From assembly GCA_016169945.1 (NCBI GenBank), contig JADLSH010000212.1, positions 2,326,001 to 2,390,000 on the forward strand: a DNA stretch of 64,000 bases, written 5' to 3'. The stretch's first letter is position 1, and every line of letters begins with the position of its first letter. This document shows, in pieces, positions 41,001 to 54,177 of the stretch. The stretch is from Trachythela sp. YZ-2020. Taxonomy: Eukaryota; Cnidaria; Anthozoa; Malacalcyonacea; Clavulariidae. A program made the translations under genes and the position numbers. The notes beneath the pieces are model-generated. The model did no database searches and was not told the DNA's origin. It saw nothing but the letters and a program-made list of their open reading frames with translations.

Positions 41001-43445
41001 AACATCATTTCAAAGACAATATTTCAATTCAAAGAGGCAGTTTTTCGTTTACATTAATTCTAAGGTTAATGAGTGCAAAATAACATAGCTACGAACTTTA
41101 TATATAGTTGGACAATTGATATTTATTCTTTTGTTAGAATTACAAATATCTTTCTATTTTACCATTTTGCACAAAATATAGAAAAGATATATGACGGTGT
41201 TGCCTGTTACCATGGTGCAGGGTGGCCAAAATACATCATTACAATAACGTTTGGGAACTATCATTGTTTGGCTTGAATGGGCGAGGGGATTCTGCGTGCA
41301 TGTATTTCTAGTACTTATCTAAACATGTAGCTGAGATTGTATAATCATAACAATTAGATGTTCGACTATTCAATCGTTTTTCACTTTAGACATATTACCA
41401 CAATAGAACTAAATGTACAATTTTCATTTGAATATATACGAATATAACTTTTGAATTACGAAGGGCCTTCGCTCGAAACATCGAAGTTCTCATTGTATTT
41501 TTCAGGTAGTTTTACACAACAGTCAACCGCTTTATGTGTACCTTTGACTAATGTGCTTGACACTCAAGAATAAAAGGATAGAACAGTGGAAGAGTTGGCA
41601 ATGCATTTAAATCTCCTTGTTTTAGCCGCATGTTATTATTCCAATGATTTAATCCCGATGTAGAACGAGTCATTCAGATGCACAGTCGATATTACCAACT
41701 AGCATACAGAGACAGGGTCTTCTAGGAAATGTCGGGTCTCAGAATTGTATATGGTTAGTCCAATCTCCCTCTATAAAATATATCACTGAATCAATAAATT
41801 CAACTAAATCCTATTTCTATATTATCTTACATATGGCAGCCGACGAATCAACAAGAAGCACGGCCAGTACTCCCAGAATGATCAACTGCTTTATCATGAT
41901 TTTCAAACTGGCAAATGTTTTATGATGGATCTGGAATGTACAAAGCAGTAACTACATGAGTAGAGTTTTGTAAATTTGGAAAATTAACAAAACGCCAGCA
42001 TTTCAAGCCGTCACAATTAAGCCGTTTTCATATTAGAATTGGAGAGTATTCGTGAGTTCGTATGTGAGAAGTTAGCTTCCTGTTTGGCGATCCTAGCAAA
42101 TATTACGCATATTTTTCAGGTTCCTCTTCTATAGCATTCATCGCCGGAGTAATAACCGGATCTATTGAGATATTTAATAAATTAAAGTTTGTCTAATTTA
42201 CCTTTTCCTCCTGTATATCATGCAGTACTTGATATAAGAGTCCCGTTTGCAACTGATAGGTCTAAGCTTAGTACCAAAATACGGCGAACCTTCGCTGGAG
42301 TATAAACACCAAGAAATATGGTGTATATTTTAAAGGAAATCCTATAGCGATGTTAATTATATATGATTACAATATTTCGATGCTAAATCCTGCAATATAT
42401 AGGCCTATTGATCAAGTAAAATGAAGTAATAGTGTCAAGTTAGGAAATTGTTGCGTAAGGATATAGATTTTAGAAAGTAAGAACAGACCTATAAAAAGCA
42501 ACTAGAATAATACACTGCCACAAAACACCACTTAGCTACACCTTAGAACACATAAATGGACACAACAAACAGTAACAATTATTATAATATAGGTTCAAAG
42601 TAAACACTTTTGAACACCTAATATATTTCCTACCTTTTGAGCAAAGGAAGCTTACAGATGTTCTACTTCGTTGCTTCACGATCTGTCAGGCTTTTTGAAC
42701 TGAAAGCCTTTAATACTCAAACTATTTATATGTTACACGTGCCCTTGTTGCTTTAAGATAAATATCAGTCTTTTCTAAATATATCTTATTATCAATATTT
42801 TATAACAGGTACCATTATACTAGAAGACTACCAATATTGTAGTATTTCCTGAGCAGGAAAGATAATTATCTTACTACTCTTACGTATAGGAAAAAATAAT
42901 CAATAGCCTATTATACTGATAAAATTGTATAAGGAGATCAATATTTCTGTTGGGTAAGAACTGTAATATTAAAGATATTTATGATTATATATGTTAAGGA
43001 TATTTCATTATGATAATTCTCAAGCTATAAGTAATTAGGTATTAAGGCAGCACAAATGGCAGATACGGGTGCTGCAAGTTACCACTGTTTACTAAGCCTA
43101 TGAATCTGATGGTTTAGAGTAGTAATTGATGCGCTTGAAAAATCTAGTAAGTAGATTCGTGGGTCGTCCACTCATGTGCAAGAATGATCTTTGTTCGAGT
43201 ATTCACGTTCAAATATTATTGATCTATGTCGGCGCTCAGAGTCTACCTAATCACCCTTTACCATTTTTTACTACACAAACCTTATTCGATCCTACAATGG
43301 AAATAACACTTTTCGTAAATAATGTTGTATATGTTATATTAATTATCAAATAAGAGACTGCTCATTGCCACGCAAAAACGTGCAAAAGAACAATTATTTA
43401 GATTGTACTAAACACGCTCTCGCTAACAAAAATAATATTTAAGAA
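38051..43445. other. 5.4 kb with no gene seen
   Basis: Long AT-rich sequence. ORFs at 38484, 40857, 41073 and 43126 have biased, low-complexity or unstructured translations and no splice context that I can support. No tRNA or rRNA signal was recognised. If there are non-coding functions here, I cannot see them. Confidence 0.45.
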
Positions 43446-43632
43446 TTAAAAAACGAGTCGCGTGCCGTTATGGTGTAATAATGCACGAGGGGGGAATGTT
43501 GGGAGAATACGAGAGAAGCTTGTAAAACACGAGGCGTAGCCGAGTGTTTTACACGCTTCTCGAGTATTCTCCCAACATTCCCCCGAGTGCATTATTACAC
43601 CATAACGGCACAAGACGAGTTTTTTAATTATT
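43446..43632. repeat. Long near-perfect palindrome (about 85-bp arms)
   Basis: AACGAGTCGCGTGCCGTTAT at the left pairs with ATAACGGCACAAGACGAGTT at the right; GTAATAATGCACGAGGGGGG and GGGAGAATACGAGAGAAGC also pair with the far arm. The centre is GAGGCGTAGCCGAG. It could extrude a cruciform and was probably acquired as one unit. Confidence 0.9.
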
Positions 43633-44645
43633 TTATATTATAAGTAGTATATAAGCACAGTAAACAATTTTGTTCAAAGATCAATATTGATATTCTCCTA
43701 ACATGTAATCACTGACGTCACTCGCAAGCTTTTCAATGTTTTCATTGCTTGGCAACAACTACAAGCTTGAATTCTGGCCGGCGAAGGAGCGAAAAACTTG
43801 CAACTCAACAAAAATTAGGGATTAAAAGGCACAAAAACAGTTGAAATTTTTTCAAATATAGTGCACAATGATAGACAGATTGGTTTTTCGTTGTTCTGCT
43901 TCACTATTGTCCTGGATTCGTATAAAAGCGAAGGGTTTTTCCGTTTTGTCAAGCTGCTTTGATGACATTGGCTGTCAAGTTGATTTTCATCTTGAACCAA
44001 ATATATCAGGCAGTTTTTGTTTGAAGGTACTGTTTGAATATTTTTGTGTTTTTGCTAGTTCAGTGGTTGGTGGTTAAAAATTTTCTCAGACAAACTGTCA
44101 AGAAATGCATAAACATGTCGTATTTGTGTAGGTTTTTGTCGTTGCATCTTGACAGCTTAAAAACTGTACACATATTGTTTATATCTAAATCAATGCCAAA
44201 ATGGTTCATTTTAATTTTGTGCACCTAGAACTGTGGATAAATTTGGTTTGGTTTGTGTTTAAAAACAGTTTTTGTACCTTTAAATGTCAAAATAGTACAG
44301 ATTTTCGCGTTTCTTGTCGCCGTTGAATGCCAACTTTCAAGCAAAAAAGTATATTTCAAACTCAGAAACAGCTACGAATCTTTATTCGCCGTTTATGTTC
44401 CGTTGTTATTTGTTGGCTGGCTTTTTTCCATCTCGTTTACGTCTATTTTTTCTTGCTTTTTGACAGACTTTGGATTTAAAACTATTATAATTTTGTTCAT
44501 ATTGTATTGACAATCAGTCCGAGGAAAATTTTATAACAAGCGGGGACGAAGTGAGAAAAATGAAAACGGTGGCCGTGCTTTATTGCGTCATAAAGCACGC
44601 GCATTAGCCAATCAAATTGCTCGTTAGATACTACTTATAATATAA
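43633..44645. mobile_element. 1-kb element with 18-bp inverted ends
   Basis: TTATATTATAAGTAGTAT (43633-43650) is exactly inverted at 44628-44645. The interior includes GACGTCACTCGCAAGC on the left and GCGTCATAAAGCACGC on the right. ORFs inside (43868, 44034, 44253) translate to apolar T-rich sequence and are not supported. The class is unknown, and chance is possible because the ends are AT-rich. Confidence 0.45.
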
Positions 44646-45804
44646 GATTGATTAGTGACCATTCATTCATTATCTCGGAGGGTGGGCTGGAGGAATTAGG
44701 CGGTGGGTCATCCCAAGAATTAGCAGTAAGGGGAGGCGGGCAAGGCCACATAAACATGTTCTGTTTGCATGAATGTGACCTTAAAAGCGCACGAAATAGC
44801 CATTCTGAGCTACTAACTGAATTCAAAATTTTCCTCGGGAGCCAACAGAATGACTTCGCAATTGGGTTCATCCTCGAAACTGCTGCTTAAATACATCCTG
44901 ATACATCTTGAGAAAGATGTTCACAAAATTATTACAATTGTTCTATTTGTTTATAGATATAACTTCAAAATATATTCCCTCTTTTGGATGTCTGTTTCAT
45001 GGCGCTTTTAACAACGGCAAATGCCAAAAGATAATTAAACTTTTCGAAAAGAATAAAGTACTTGATATTCAGGAAATATTGGGCTCTTCGGCGGGCTGAA
45101 TCGATAAAAGACAATGACTCACAAGCGTGACAATGTCATCCTCATAATTATGCAACAAATAAACCTAGTGAGCTGGATTGATTTATGTAAGTCGTACTCT
45201 ATTTGATAACTACTCATTTCAAAATTAGCCAAATATTTTGTACATTTTACCAATGTAATTTGAATGTTAATTTTCCATTCTAGAGGCTAGAATCGCTCAT
45301 TTTGTTTGTATTTTCAAACAAAATTTTGATTACTATATACATCAAATGTTATTTGATGTTTGAAAGTGTCCCAATTATTCAAAAATTGATTTTATTGTTA
45401 AAAAGTAAAAATTGGTGAAATTTACACAAAATAGCTAATTACTTACCAATACTCTATTACCTGTACTAAATGTCAACAGCTGAAAATCACCCCAGAACTA
45501 TTTCCGATCAAACTAAATTGTTTTTCACAGTAAGCCTGAGTGCATGGTCGTTCCAAGTCGTTTTTCAGCATTTCTAAGACCTATACTAGAAGATACAGTT
45601 CCCTGACAAACCAAGAATTATGTATTATATACCTCATTCAAATACATTCAAATATCATACTTTGAACTATGTAAAAACAATTTTCAGCCATTTTTTTTTC
45701 AAACTGAGCCATGAATGACTTGTTTCAGAATGTTTTCAAAAAAATCTAGAGGTCTTATATTTCAGTAATATTTGCTCGAAATGCAGTTATTACTCTACAG
45801 CTAA
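44646..45804. other. No gene seen
   Basis: The 80-codon ORF at 44648 has no recognisable features. AT-rich sequence from 45180 on, with ATCAAATGTTATTTGATGTTTG a small hairpin near 45343. Confidence 0.45.
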
Positions 45805-46048
45805 GGGCCGGTTGTACGAAGCCCGTTTTGCCAATCCGGCGGATAAATCGAATATATCGATCAAGTCTATACAATCATCAAACAACCAGGCTAAAATATA
45901 TATCAACTTGAATAGAACAATTATATTTGCTACTACATATTAGGTGCATCAAGTTCAATCATTCACAAAATGTGTGAAAGTGTTTTTTTTAATTTTGGCT
46001 TATCCACCGTTTATAATTAAGCTAAACGGCCTTAGTACGACTGGCCCC
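45805..46048. mobile_element. Harbinger-type MITE, second copy
   Basis: GGGCCGGTTGTACGAAGCCC starts the left end; the right end reads GGCCGTTTAGC...GGCCCC in reverse and CTTATCCACCGTTTA occurs just inside, as in the 16859 copy. The two copies are about equally long (244 and 233 bp) and share both ends. Confidence 0.75.
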
Positions 46049-47271
46049 AGCTGAACTTAAAGTTCGACGGTTGAAAATCGTTTCTGAGCTGCTTCCGATC
46101 AAACTCAATCGATTTTCATAGTAAGCCTGGGTTATGTTTGTCTGCAAAAAATATAATTTGCCCAAAATTTTAGTAGTCGGTTTAAGATCTTTTTCAGTAT
46201 TTTAAACCAACTAAGAACTTATGTATATATTTACAACGTACAGTTTACTGACAAGACCAACATTCATGAAAAGTTTTAGAATATTATAATATGATTTACC
46301 CACTAATTTGCAATACAACCATGTTTTTATATCTTACTATTTTCACCAGCAAGATATTTTTTCAACAAAAGGAAATTAATTCATTATTGAAAATTGCTAT
46401 CATAGCACCAAAGTCTGAAACATACCTATAGGCGTTTACTCGACTTAAAAATTGAACTAACCTGAGATACATGTAGGTACATTCATCAGCCTACATCTGA
46501 AAAGCTTTCAGTAATCATTATAGATGAATTTCCAGAAGAATTAGCCGTTCACCGAGCTGAACCTGAGTTAGCAATCTTCCCTTAGTTCACATAGTGTAAG
46601 TTGCCTTATATGTTTACAATAACGTTATTCTCTTTAGATTTTTGTAATTTCATCAAGCAAATCAAAAGTGATGCTTGGAGAGCTCTTTCTATGAACAGTG
46701 GTACTAAAAATACCACTAAAAATTTCCCTGTTTAAATAGAAATCAGATTGATGACCTACTATCCTATAGTCAATTGAAAAATGGCTGTTTCTGAAATAGT
46801 ACTATTTTTAATAATCGATATCAGTTGTGAATTACAATTGTTTAGACTTAGGTGCAATATATACTTCCACTTGACCAGAGAGGGTATTCTACTAAAATGT
46901 TGAACTATTGATGTGTAATCAGCTTTTGTTAATGAAAACTATCATACAAATTGAAACGAATATTCAAATATTTGTAAGCATTGTATACTTTGTTGACATT
47001 TTCAATGTGAAAGAGGAGATATGGGTGTACATGTTCCACACAAAGTGTACCTCAAAGTGGCCAAAGGACATGTGTACCCTGTCCAAGCTTCCAGGTAAAC
47101 TGAAATCAGATTGCTCTAAATTTTGCATATCCAGTTAATGTAAATAGATGTTCCCCCAACGCGTGTGAAGTACAACGTGAAACGTTTTTACTCCACCTTG
47201 GGACACACCAGCACATATTTGACTTGTTCTGGATCAGACGCCAGGAAGTTTTAGTTGTTGAGTTCTATTCG
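46049..47271. other. No gene seen
   Basis: AT-rich sequence. GCCGTTCACCGAGCTGAACCTGAGTTAGC and related short words give no clear feature. The 76-codon ORF at 46908 is not supported. Confidence 0.45.
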
Positions 47272-48050
47272 TTAAATAACTTTGTATCCATTTTCAGAAG
47301 CCCTTGCGAACCCCCATAGCAGCAAGTTTAGTTGGTTTAATGTATTCGAATCATGCAGATCTGCAGGTAATGTATTCCACAGTTTAGCTCCATCGTAGCA
47401 AAGACTTTTGTTAAGGTTTTCAGTAGGTAGATGTAGTGAGGTAGAGGAGCCCCTAAGATCGTGTTCTGCTATATCTCTTTTACATATGAAAAGATAAGCA
47501 AGCGAACTCGGATCCAAACCATTTAGAACTTTGTACATTTGTTTTGCTTTTGATTTGGCTCGTTGAGTTTCAAGAGCCTCCCACCCTGAAGCCCGGTTCA
47601 CACGAGTGAGATAAGCACAAGCATAAGGAAAGACAAAGGGTAATACAAAGAGATGCAGCGAAGTGTGCAACATAAACGTCGACATAAGCACAAGCATAAG
47701 CACAAGCCTGTAAGCATAAGCTAAGCCGGAACAAAAGACATTTCAAAAGAAAATTATTTCCCCTTTGTGTTTTTAAGCCCTAGAGGGAACGTTTTCTTTT
47801 GTATTTCTGCTTATGCTTATCTCACTCGTGCTAACCAGGCTTAATGCGTTTATCGCTTCTATACCAGGAGTATCATACGTCATATTCATAACTGTTCTTG
47901 CAGCTCTGTTCTGAAGTTTTTGAAGTCTGTTAGACAGCCCAACACTCTGGGTATCCCATACCTCACTACAGTAGTCGAAATGAGGACGTATTAAAGCATC
48001 ATAGTAGAGATCAAAGTTTCTCTGTCTACGAAATCACGGATTCTTCGCAA
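47272..48050 (-). pseudogene. LINE reverse-transcriptase C-terminal part, split by a MITE
   Basis: Minus strand: ALIRPHFDYCSEVWDTQSVG then LQKLQNRAARTVMNMTYDT (about 48000-47860), interruption by a MITE at 47590-47842, then GWEALETQRAKSKAKQMYKV, DPSSLAYLFICKRDIAEHDL and GAKLWNTLPADL down to TAA near 47272. It belongs to the same broad LINE class as 2-873 but is a different family. The catalytic RT part is absent. Confidence 0.85.
47590..47842. mobile_element. MITE with GTGAGATAAGCA ends inside LINE
   Basis: The ends are AGCCCGGTTCACACGAGTGAGATAAGCA-like (left) and, in reverse complement, AAGCCTGGTTAGCACGAGTG then AGATAAGCA (right). ATAAGCACAAGC is repeated inside. A second copy begins at 63781. 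It splits the LINE coding frame. Confidence 0.8.
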
Positions 48051-50191
48051 GCTCCTATTCCAGACGTAACTTTTTTAGCTAAATCATTTCCGTTGCATGT
48101 ACTGGCCAACAGGAGATTATATTTTAGAGATTGCTGCGAAGAGATGTAAATTTTAAAATTGCGCTTAAAACAAGAAACATACAACAGAATTTGAAGTTAA
48201 TTTCACTGGCGGGGGTGGGGGCAACGCGCCTACTGCGCAATATTATTTTTCTCAACCATGAATACTTGCATATCTTACAAAACCAATAGGGGTTGGATAA
48301 TCTATGTGGATAACCTATAAGCTGGCAATCCCCAATATTTTTGAAGTGCTGCCAAATTGGTGCGCAAGTGATTTTTAAAGACAATATTAACTGAAACAAC
48401 TTCCCCTTATCTGGTGCGCTACGGCTAATTATTATCTGACCGAGCATTAGCCTCATATATGCTGCGCTAGTGTTTAATAAACAATTATTTACCGAAGTTG
48501 AGGTGATTATCGGTGAATATTCACCGAGAAGAAGTCGAGGTGAATATTCACCGAAAATCACCGAGACTGAAGTAAATAATTGTTTTAGTATAATTTCTGT
48601 AGTATAATATGCATAAAGTTTAATACCACAACATGCGCTTCCGTTATGAAAATAATTTATCCTTTTTAAATATGTAATGTGTACTAAAATACTCGGGAAG
48701 TTGGTTAGAACAACAAAGTCTATGGCCGAATGGCGCTGAAAATGCTTAATATTTACAAGAAATTAATGCAGGATGTAAATGAAACAATTTAAAACATTTA
48801 AGAAAAGTTAATTGTTATCATGTTCATGTTAAATGTGAATGAACGTCCTTGGCAAGTGCAATTTGCTGCTCTTTGCTTGTCACTCGTAAGTTTTAAATTT
48901 GTCAAACAAATTGTTAATAAATTAATTGTAAAAACATTTCTTACCTTTAAAAAGCTTAACCCCATATTTTGTTGCTATTTTGTGTTTTGTGGGACTGCAT
49001 TATCCTATATTTCTTTAATTTCATGGAGAGAAGTCAGTACAAAACGACTTTGGGAAGCCATTTTGAAAGAAAAGCATTATTTACTACTCCGGCTAGTAAA
49101 TAATGTCTCAGATTTACTGCTCAGCCAAGCAATAAAAACACTTGGAAGGCATTATTTACTACTTAAATTATACTAAAGCTAATTACTCGCTGAACATTGG
49201 TCTCATATCTGTTGTGCTAGTGCTTAATTAAAGATAATTATTTACGGAACATTGGTCTCATATCTGTTGTGCTAGTGCTTAATTAAAGATAATTATTTAC
49301 CGAACATTGCTCTCATATCTTGCGTGCTAGTGCACCAAGATAATTATTAACTGAATATTGGCCTAATATCTGGTGCGCTGATGTTTAAGAACGTATGCAT
49401 ACGGGTCCAAATTTTTAGGGGGGGCAGTGAACATTTTCCCCAACTGACACTGAAAATGTCCAACTATTAATTCAACTTTACTCACCCTCTTCCGCCGATA
49501 AAAGTTCCTAGTTGTGCAATACACACAGACTAGATTGCTTTTCCATATATTTCCCTCCCTATTTTTTGCCCGACTTGGGTTGATAATTTATCCAACTTGT
49601 AGATTTGTCAACTTTTAATTTCTGGGAGGGGGGGGGGGCAGCCGCCTCGCCTGGTAAATTCGTTTCTTTATCTCATGCACAATTGTTTAAAAATGATTAT
49701 TAACTGGACGTTGGTCTCTAAGATGATAAGTGAGATACAAGAAAGCAATAATGACGAACAAAATCATATTAATAATCATCTTTATACTCTTGCGCAGCAC
49801 ATAAAGGGAATTAGAATGTTCAGTTATTAATCATCTTTAAACAGGAGCGCATCAGGAGCTGCCACCACCTGTGCAATTACAAAGTAAGGTAAAATACGCA
49901 CAGAAACTCGGACAACTATAAACATATATTTTCAGAATGAAAAAATGCCGAGCAGTTGTCTTCGTGTTGGCCTTAGTAATCATGATTGTCTCATCGAGAA
50001 TTCCATGCTGGTAAGAATTCCATGCTGGAGGGAACAAGAACCTCTTTACTTTTGGCAATTCAAGTATTGTACGGAGAAAAACTAAAGGTTTGTTGCTGTT
50101 TAAAGGCGAGGAATCAACGGCTGGTAAAACGAAAATCTGCGAGGCAATGCGATAAGAATCGTTTATCTCACCATCACAAACGCATTCAAGC
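48051..50191. repeat. Inverse arrays of the CACTAGCGCACCAG family; otherwise no gene
   Basis: 48410-48510 and 49170-49390 carry GGTCTCATATCTGTTGTGCT, then AGTGCTTAATTAAAGATAAT, the reverse complement of the 37.8-kb array. A direct duplication of about 70 bp occurs at 49195-49310. 48490-48565 holds GGTGAATATTCACCG twice, a self-complementary motif. ORFs at 48124 and 48820 are not supported. Near 49630 there is a G-run. The last 150 bases may be the LINE 5' leader. Confidence 0.6.
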
Positions 50192-51059
50192 ATGTCGCCT
50201 GTTGCTTATATAAATGAGATCGAGAGTCTTAGATCTGGCCAAGTAGTGAATGGTGTAGCAATTCAGCTTTTGGCGAATTCTGTTTCGCAGATTTCTTCTA
50301 TGATTGCTGAATTTCAAGCAAACGTGAAAACTTGTACCGAGTTGAGCCAAAAAAATATGGAAAAATCACCAGTGGAAAGGATTGAGCAATCTGAATATAC
50401 AAATTTCACCAACACTGATAATCCTATTGTCTTAGAACAATCAGAACAATTAACAGAATTGAATAATGAAAATAATGATGAATGTATTCCTTGATAGAAG
50501 AAAATACTTTAGAAACAAGCGACAATCAAGAGCATATTAGCCTACCACATTAAATGAGTTAAGCATGAAAACCACCTACGCAAAAGCTGTGAAATCACAT
50601 TCAGATTCAAGAAACCCCTCTAAAACATTTACAAATCTGGAAAGGATAAATTGTCGCTTGCTACTAAAGTAAAGGAAAATAACCCAAAATCTGAGGGATT
50701 AATACATCTCTGTGCGTCCGACGGCTTCATTGGAGTTGAACGCAAACGGAAGAAATATAATAATTTTTTCTTATCCGGTATTTTCTTATCCGGCGTACAT
50801 AAAAGAGAGCCAGATATACTCCTATCTCCTTGAAAGAAATATAACCCCTACCAAGGTATATACTTTCCAAAGTAAACGTAAAGGAACAATGTCTGCTAAA
50901 ATCCATATCCCATTAACCTCAAGTTCGGCCGTGCTAGAAAAAAACTTTTGGTCCAAATTTGTATATTGTAAGCCTTGTCAACAAAAAGAAGATAAGAGAC
51001 AAAACGCATTGCAGGAAAACTGCGAGACCCTGGTGGGAAGCTATATAACTCTAGTATAA
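50192..51059 (+). pseudogene. LINE ORF1 (RNA-binding protein-like), broken
   Basis: Starts at ATG 50192 with a helical region (YINEIESLRSGQVVNGVAIQ, then a probable coiled coil to about residue 100). After a stop at 50492-50494 and several frameshifts, the middle reads FLSGVHKREPDILLSP/YSYLLERNITPTKVYTFQSK, then KGTMSAKIHIPLTSS and NFWSKFVYCKPCQQK, the conserved ORF1 core that I recall from cnidarian jockey-like LINEs. The end is TAA 51057-51059, whose last base is the first of the ORF2 ATG. ORF1 proteins bind LINE RNA. Confidence 0.65.
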
Positions 51060-51223
51060 TGGCGAATGTAATTCCAGTACGAATCTCGTCTAGATCTAGG
51101 AGAGGTAGAAACACTAGACAAAAACCCCTCCACCCCTATAGAAATCTGAGTCGTGTAAATGTTATCAGACAAGGACCTAATAAACCAAAACAAATTCCAC
51201 AGTGTTTAGTGTTGAATGTACGG

Positions 51224-51340
51224 CATTCATGGAAAACAGGTATAATGCAAAATAGATTTCCAACATAATTAGGTATGTTTTATTATTGCATGTTATGTTA
51301 AAGCCTGATGAAACCACCGTGTTTAAATAAAGATTTGATG

Positions 51341-51372
<32 letters not shown>
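51224..51372 (+). mobile_element. 5'-truncated LINE 3' end with (TTGA)n tail
   Basis: CGGCATTCATGGAAAACAGG to CCTGATGAAACCACCGTG and AATAAAG, ending in about nine GATT units (to 51372). Same 3' end family as 900-1065. It interrupts ORF2 after the codon for arginine in LVLNVR. Confidence 0.75.
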
Positions 51373-52353
51373 AGTCGAGAAATCCAGCCAATTACTCAAT
51401 GGAGTGAGATGAACAAAATGGTTTTAAATGAGAAAAATACTAAAGTGATGGTGATAGCTTCTTCTCGGAAACTTTCCACACTCCAAGAAAACATTTGCGT
51501 AACTTTAAATGGATCTTATGTTGATGCTGTGACTACTGAGAAATTGCTGGGTGTTAATATCGATCAAACTTTAAGTTGGACTGTACACGTAGATTATCTG
51601 TGTAAAAAGATTTCACAGAGACTTGGTATACTCAGACGCATTAGACATTACCTTCCATATAAGGCTCGTATTGCTTTTTATAACTGTTTGATCTTATCAT
51701 TAATGGACTATTGTTGTGTAGTTTGGGGAAATACATCGCAACAAAATCTGGATAGGATATATCGTCTGCAAAAAAGAGCTGCAAGACTGATCCTAGACAC
51801 CGATAGTAAAGCTCCATCGTTACCGTTGTTCTTACAACTGGGTTGGCTACCAATCTACGATCGAATTAAGTATTTCCGCGCAGTGACTGTCTATAAAGCT
51901 TTACATAATTTAGCTCCATCATACATTACTAGCTTAATTAAACCTTTTAATTCCGTGCATGGTTTCAAGACACGGGGGTCGGCGAAAGATATTTTGCAAT
52001 TACCTAAAGTAACGAAAAAATCAGGACAGCGCATGTTTGCATTTTTATCATCATCAGAATGGAATGCTCTTGACTCTAATATTAGAAGTGCCTATTGTCT
52101 TTCCTCCTTTCGTAATAAGTACTTGGAAATGGCATTTTTAAAACTTAAAGACGGATTTGATGTTTTATAACATTATAGAATTTACTAATTACCTATTTAT
52201 AGTATAGTATAGTATAGTATAGTATAGTATAGTATAGTATAGTATATTAATATTATTCGTGTAGCATAATTTAGGGCCTGGATGAAAATTACGTATGTAA
52301 TTCTAGTTACCCTGTTTAAATAAAGTGTTTTATTATTATTATTATTATTATTA
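51367..52353 (+). pseudogene. Second inserted LINE fragment: RT C-terminus and tail
   Basis: One open frame (to 52170) covers the RT C-terminal region: ITQWSEMNKMVLNEKNTKVM, LLGVNIDQTLSWTVHVDYLC, SLMDYCCVVWGNTSQQNLDR and LQKRAARLILDTDSKAPSLP, ending with SSSEWNALDSNIR. The 3' UTR contains a TATAG microsatellite (52199-52246), AATAAAG and an (ATT)n tail. It belongs to a different LINE family from the host copy and starts directly at the (GATT)n tail of the preceding fragment. Confidence 0.8.
52199..52246. repeat. (TATAG)n microsatellite
   Basis: About nine tandem AGTAT units within the 3' UTR of the inserted LINE fragment. Confidence 0.9.
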
Positions 52354-53534
52354 GTGAAACCTGATGCCTACCCCGCGCTATATGCAGAGCTCAAGAGTAA
52401 CAATATTGACGTCTGCTGTATTTCTGAGACAAGGCTAAATCCAACTATATCCAGTTCTCTAATTTGTCCTCCCGAGTTCTGAATCATCAGAAAAGACGGG
52501 AACTTTAAGGTTTTTGGATTAAAATGCTAAAAAAAACTCCAATTGAACTGTGTTTAAACACTGCTCAAACTGCATGTGTTCAAACACACAGCCGTTAGGG
52601 TTTGAACCCTGTTCGAACGTTCTTGTTGTGTATTCTGAATGGTTTTGAACGCTTTGATAAAACGGCCACACTTCGCTTACGTTGCGGCGAACGCAGTTCA
52701 GACGCTGTACGTTCAAAATTTGAAACTCCGCTTGAACTGCGTTCGAATATCTACGAACGATTGCTGAACGTTTTGTAACGCTAAATAAACACTGCCTGAA
52801 CGAGCTGTAAACTCTCTCTGAATGCCCTAAAAACACGTTGATATAAGCCTATTATGATATTAATTGAGATGTCATAGACAGCCTATTTAATAACATTGTA
52901 CATGCCTCCATGTCTATGTAACTATATTTATTATATGGCAAGTGCTTGTTTTGGTGAATCTCGCAATCTGATTGGTCGCTGACGAGGCAGGATTTTCCCG
53001 TATTGCCCACGGGCAATACGGTATTCTTATTGCCCTGCGACGACTTGAACACATTTCAAACCAATAAAAGCATTAAAAAATCCTTAAAAATAATTTAAAA
53101 CAATGAAAAATAAACGGAAAATACGGAAAAGGGATAACTACAAGGGATAAAATCAAGTTTTGTTGGCTCAAGTCGAAATATTAAGGTAAATTTTACGATG
53201 TTTTTTTTTCACTAAAACAGTCAAGAATATTTTTGTTTTTTCGAACATGCAAAGTTGTTTTTGTCCTTGATCCGATAGCTCAATATCACTATATTTTCTA
53301 TTAATTTTATATTTTATTCTATAAATGGTACTGTAGAGTAGTTTTACTAAGCTAAGATTAGATAAATTTGTAAAAAACTAAGACAAATTCGTATCATTGA
53401 AATTATTTTGACATTTGAAAATGACCGGCTTTGAGTTTCGGACTTTGTACTTAGCCCTCGCGTGACCAATTTTTGGCAAAATGAATTGTTTTTTGTTGTC
53501 TGAAATGCCATATAATAAACAACTTGCTAACTTC

Positions 53535-53648
53535 GACTGTTCGGTCTGTACGGTAAAATATCAAGCCTCGGTCTTGCAGTATTGACCTCGCTATCGCTCG
53601 GTCAATACAGCAAGACCTCAGCTTGATCTTTTACCGTACAGACCTCAC
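53535..53648. repeat. Palindrome, about 50-bp arms
   Basis: TCTGTACGGTAAAATATCAAG pairs with CTTGATCTTTTACCGTACAGA and GTCTTGCAGTATTGACC with GGTCAATACAGCAAGAC. Centre TCGCTATCGCTC. A shorter one, CCGTATTGCCCACGGGCAATACGG, lies at 52999-53022. Confidence 0.85.
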
Positions 53649-54177
53649 GCTCAGTTAGTAAGTAGTTAATATAGCAATTCCTTTCCGCATTGACAAGCAT
53701 AATTATAAATCATGACATATCACTTACGTAAATATTTCGGCGATTATACAATCAAGTACAGTAACTTAAACAAAAAAGCTATACTAGTAATATTCATAGA
53801 AATTAAGTACTCGTTTACGGCCTGAGGTTTTTCAAACGACTTACCTCAGACACGGCTTTCCACTCCGATCAATCACTAATAACCTGCATTTATTGCTTTT
53901 TTTAATAGTGTGACAGCTTGCTATATATCCAATATACCCAGAATAGCCAGATTCTGTAGAATAGAATTAAACAGCACATTAAAAGCCACATATCACTTCA
54001 CGTTCAACAGTATATACATGAACCGTAACGACAGACGCTTATCGGATAAGAATGTTTCAAATTTTGCAATAGTAAAGAAATTTTTGCCAAATCATTGCCG
54101 AAAAGTTTAATCTTTCTGAATGTTCAAACTGGGCAATATTTCATGAACATACATATTAAGTAAAACCAGCTCTGACA

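Noticed and set aside
38051..43445. RNA genes or host exons in the long gene-free stretch
   Set aside because: No tRNA cloverleaf, rRNA-like or spliced coding signal was recognisable by eye; a dedicated search was not possible.
48124..49176. ORFs of 145 and 118 codons
   Set aside because: They overlap the tandem CACTAGCGCACC-family repeats or AT-rich sequence and show no family features.
52519..52836. 105-codon minus-strand ORF
   Set aside because: It reflects the GAAC/GTTC-rich repeat composition at the edge of the 4.5-kb insertion.
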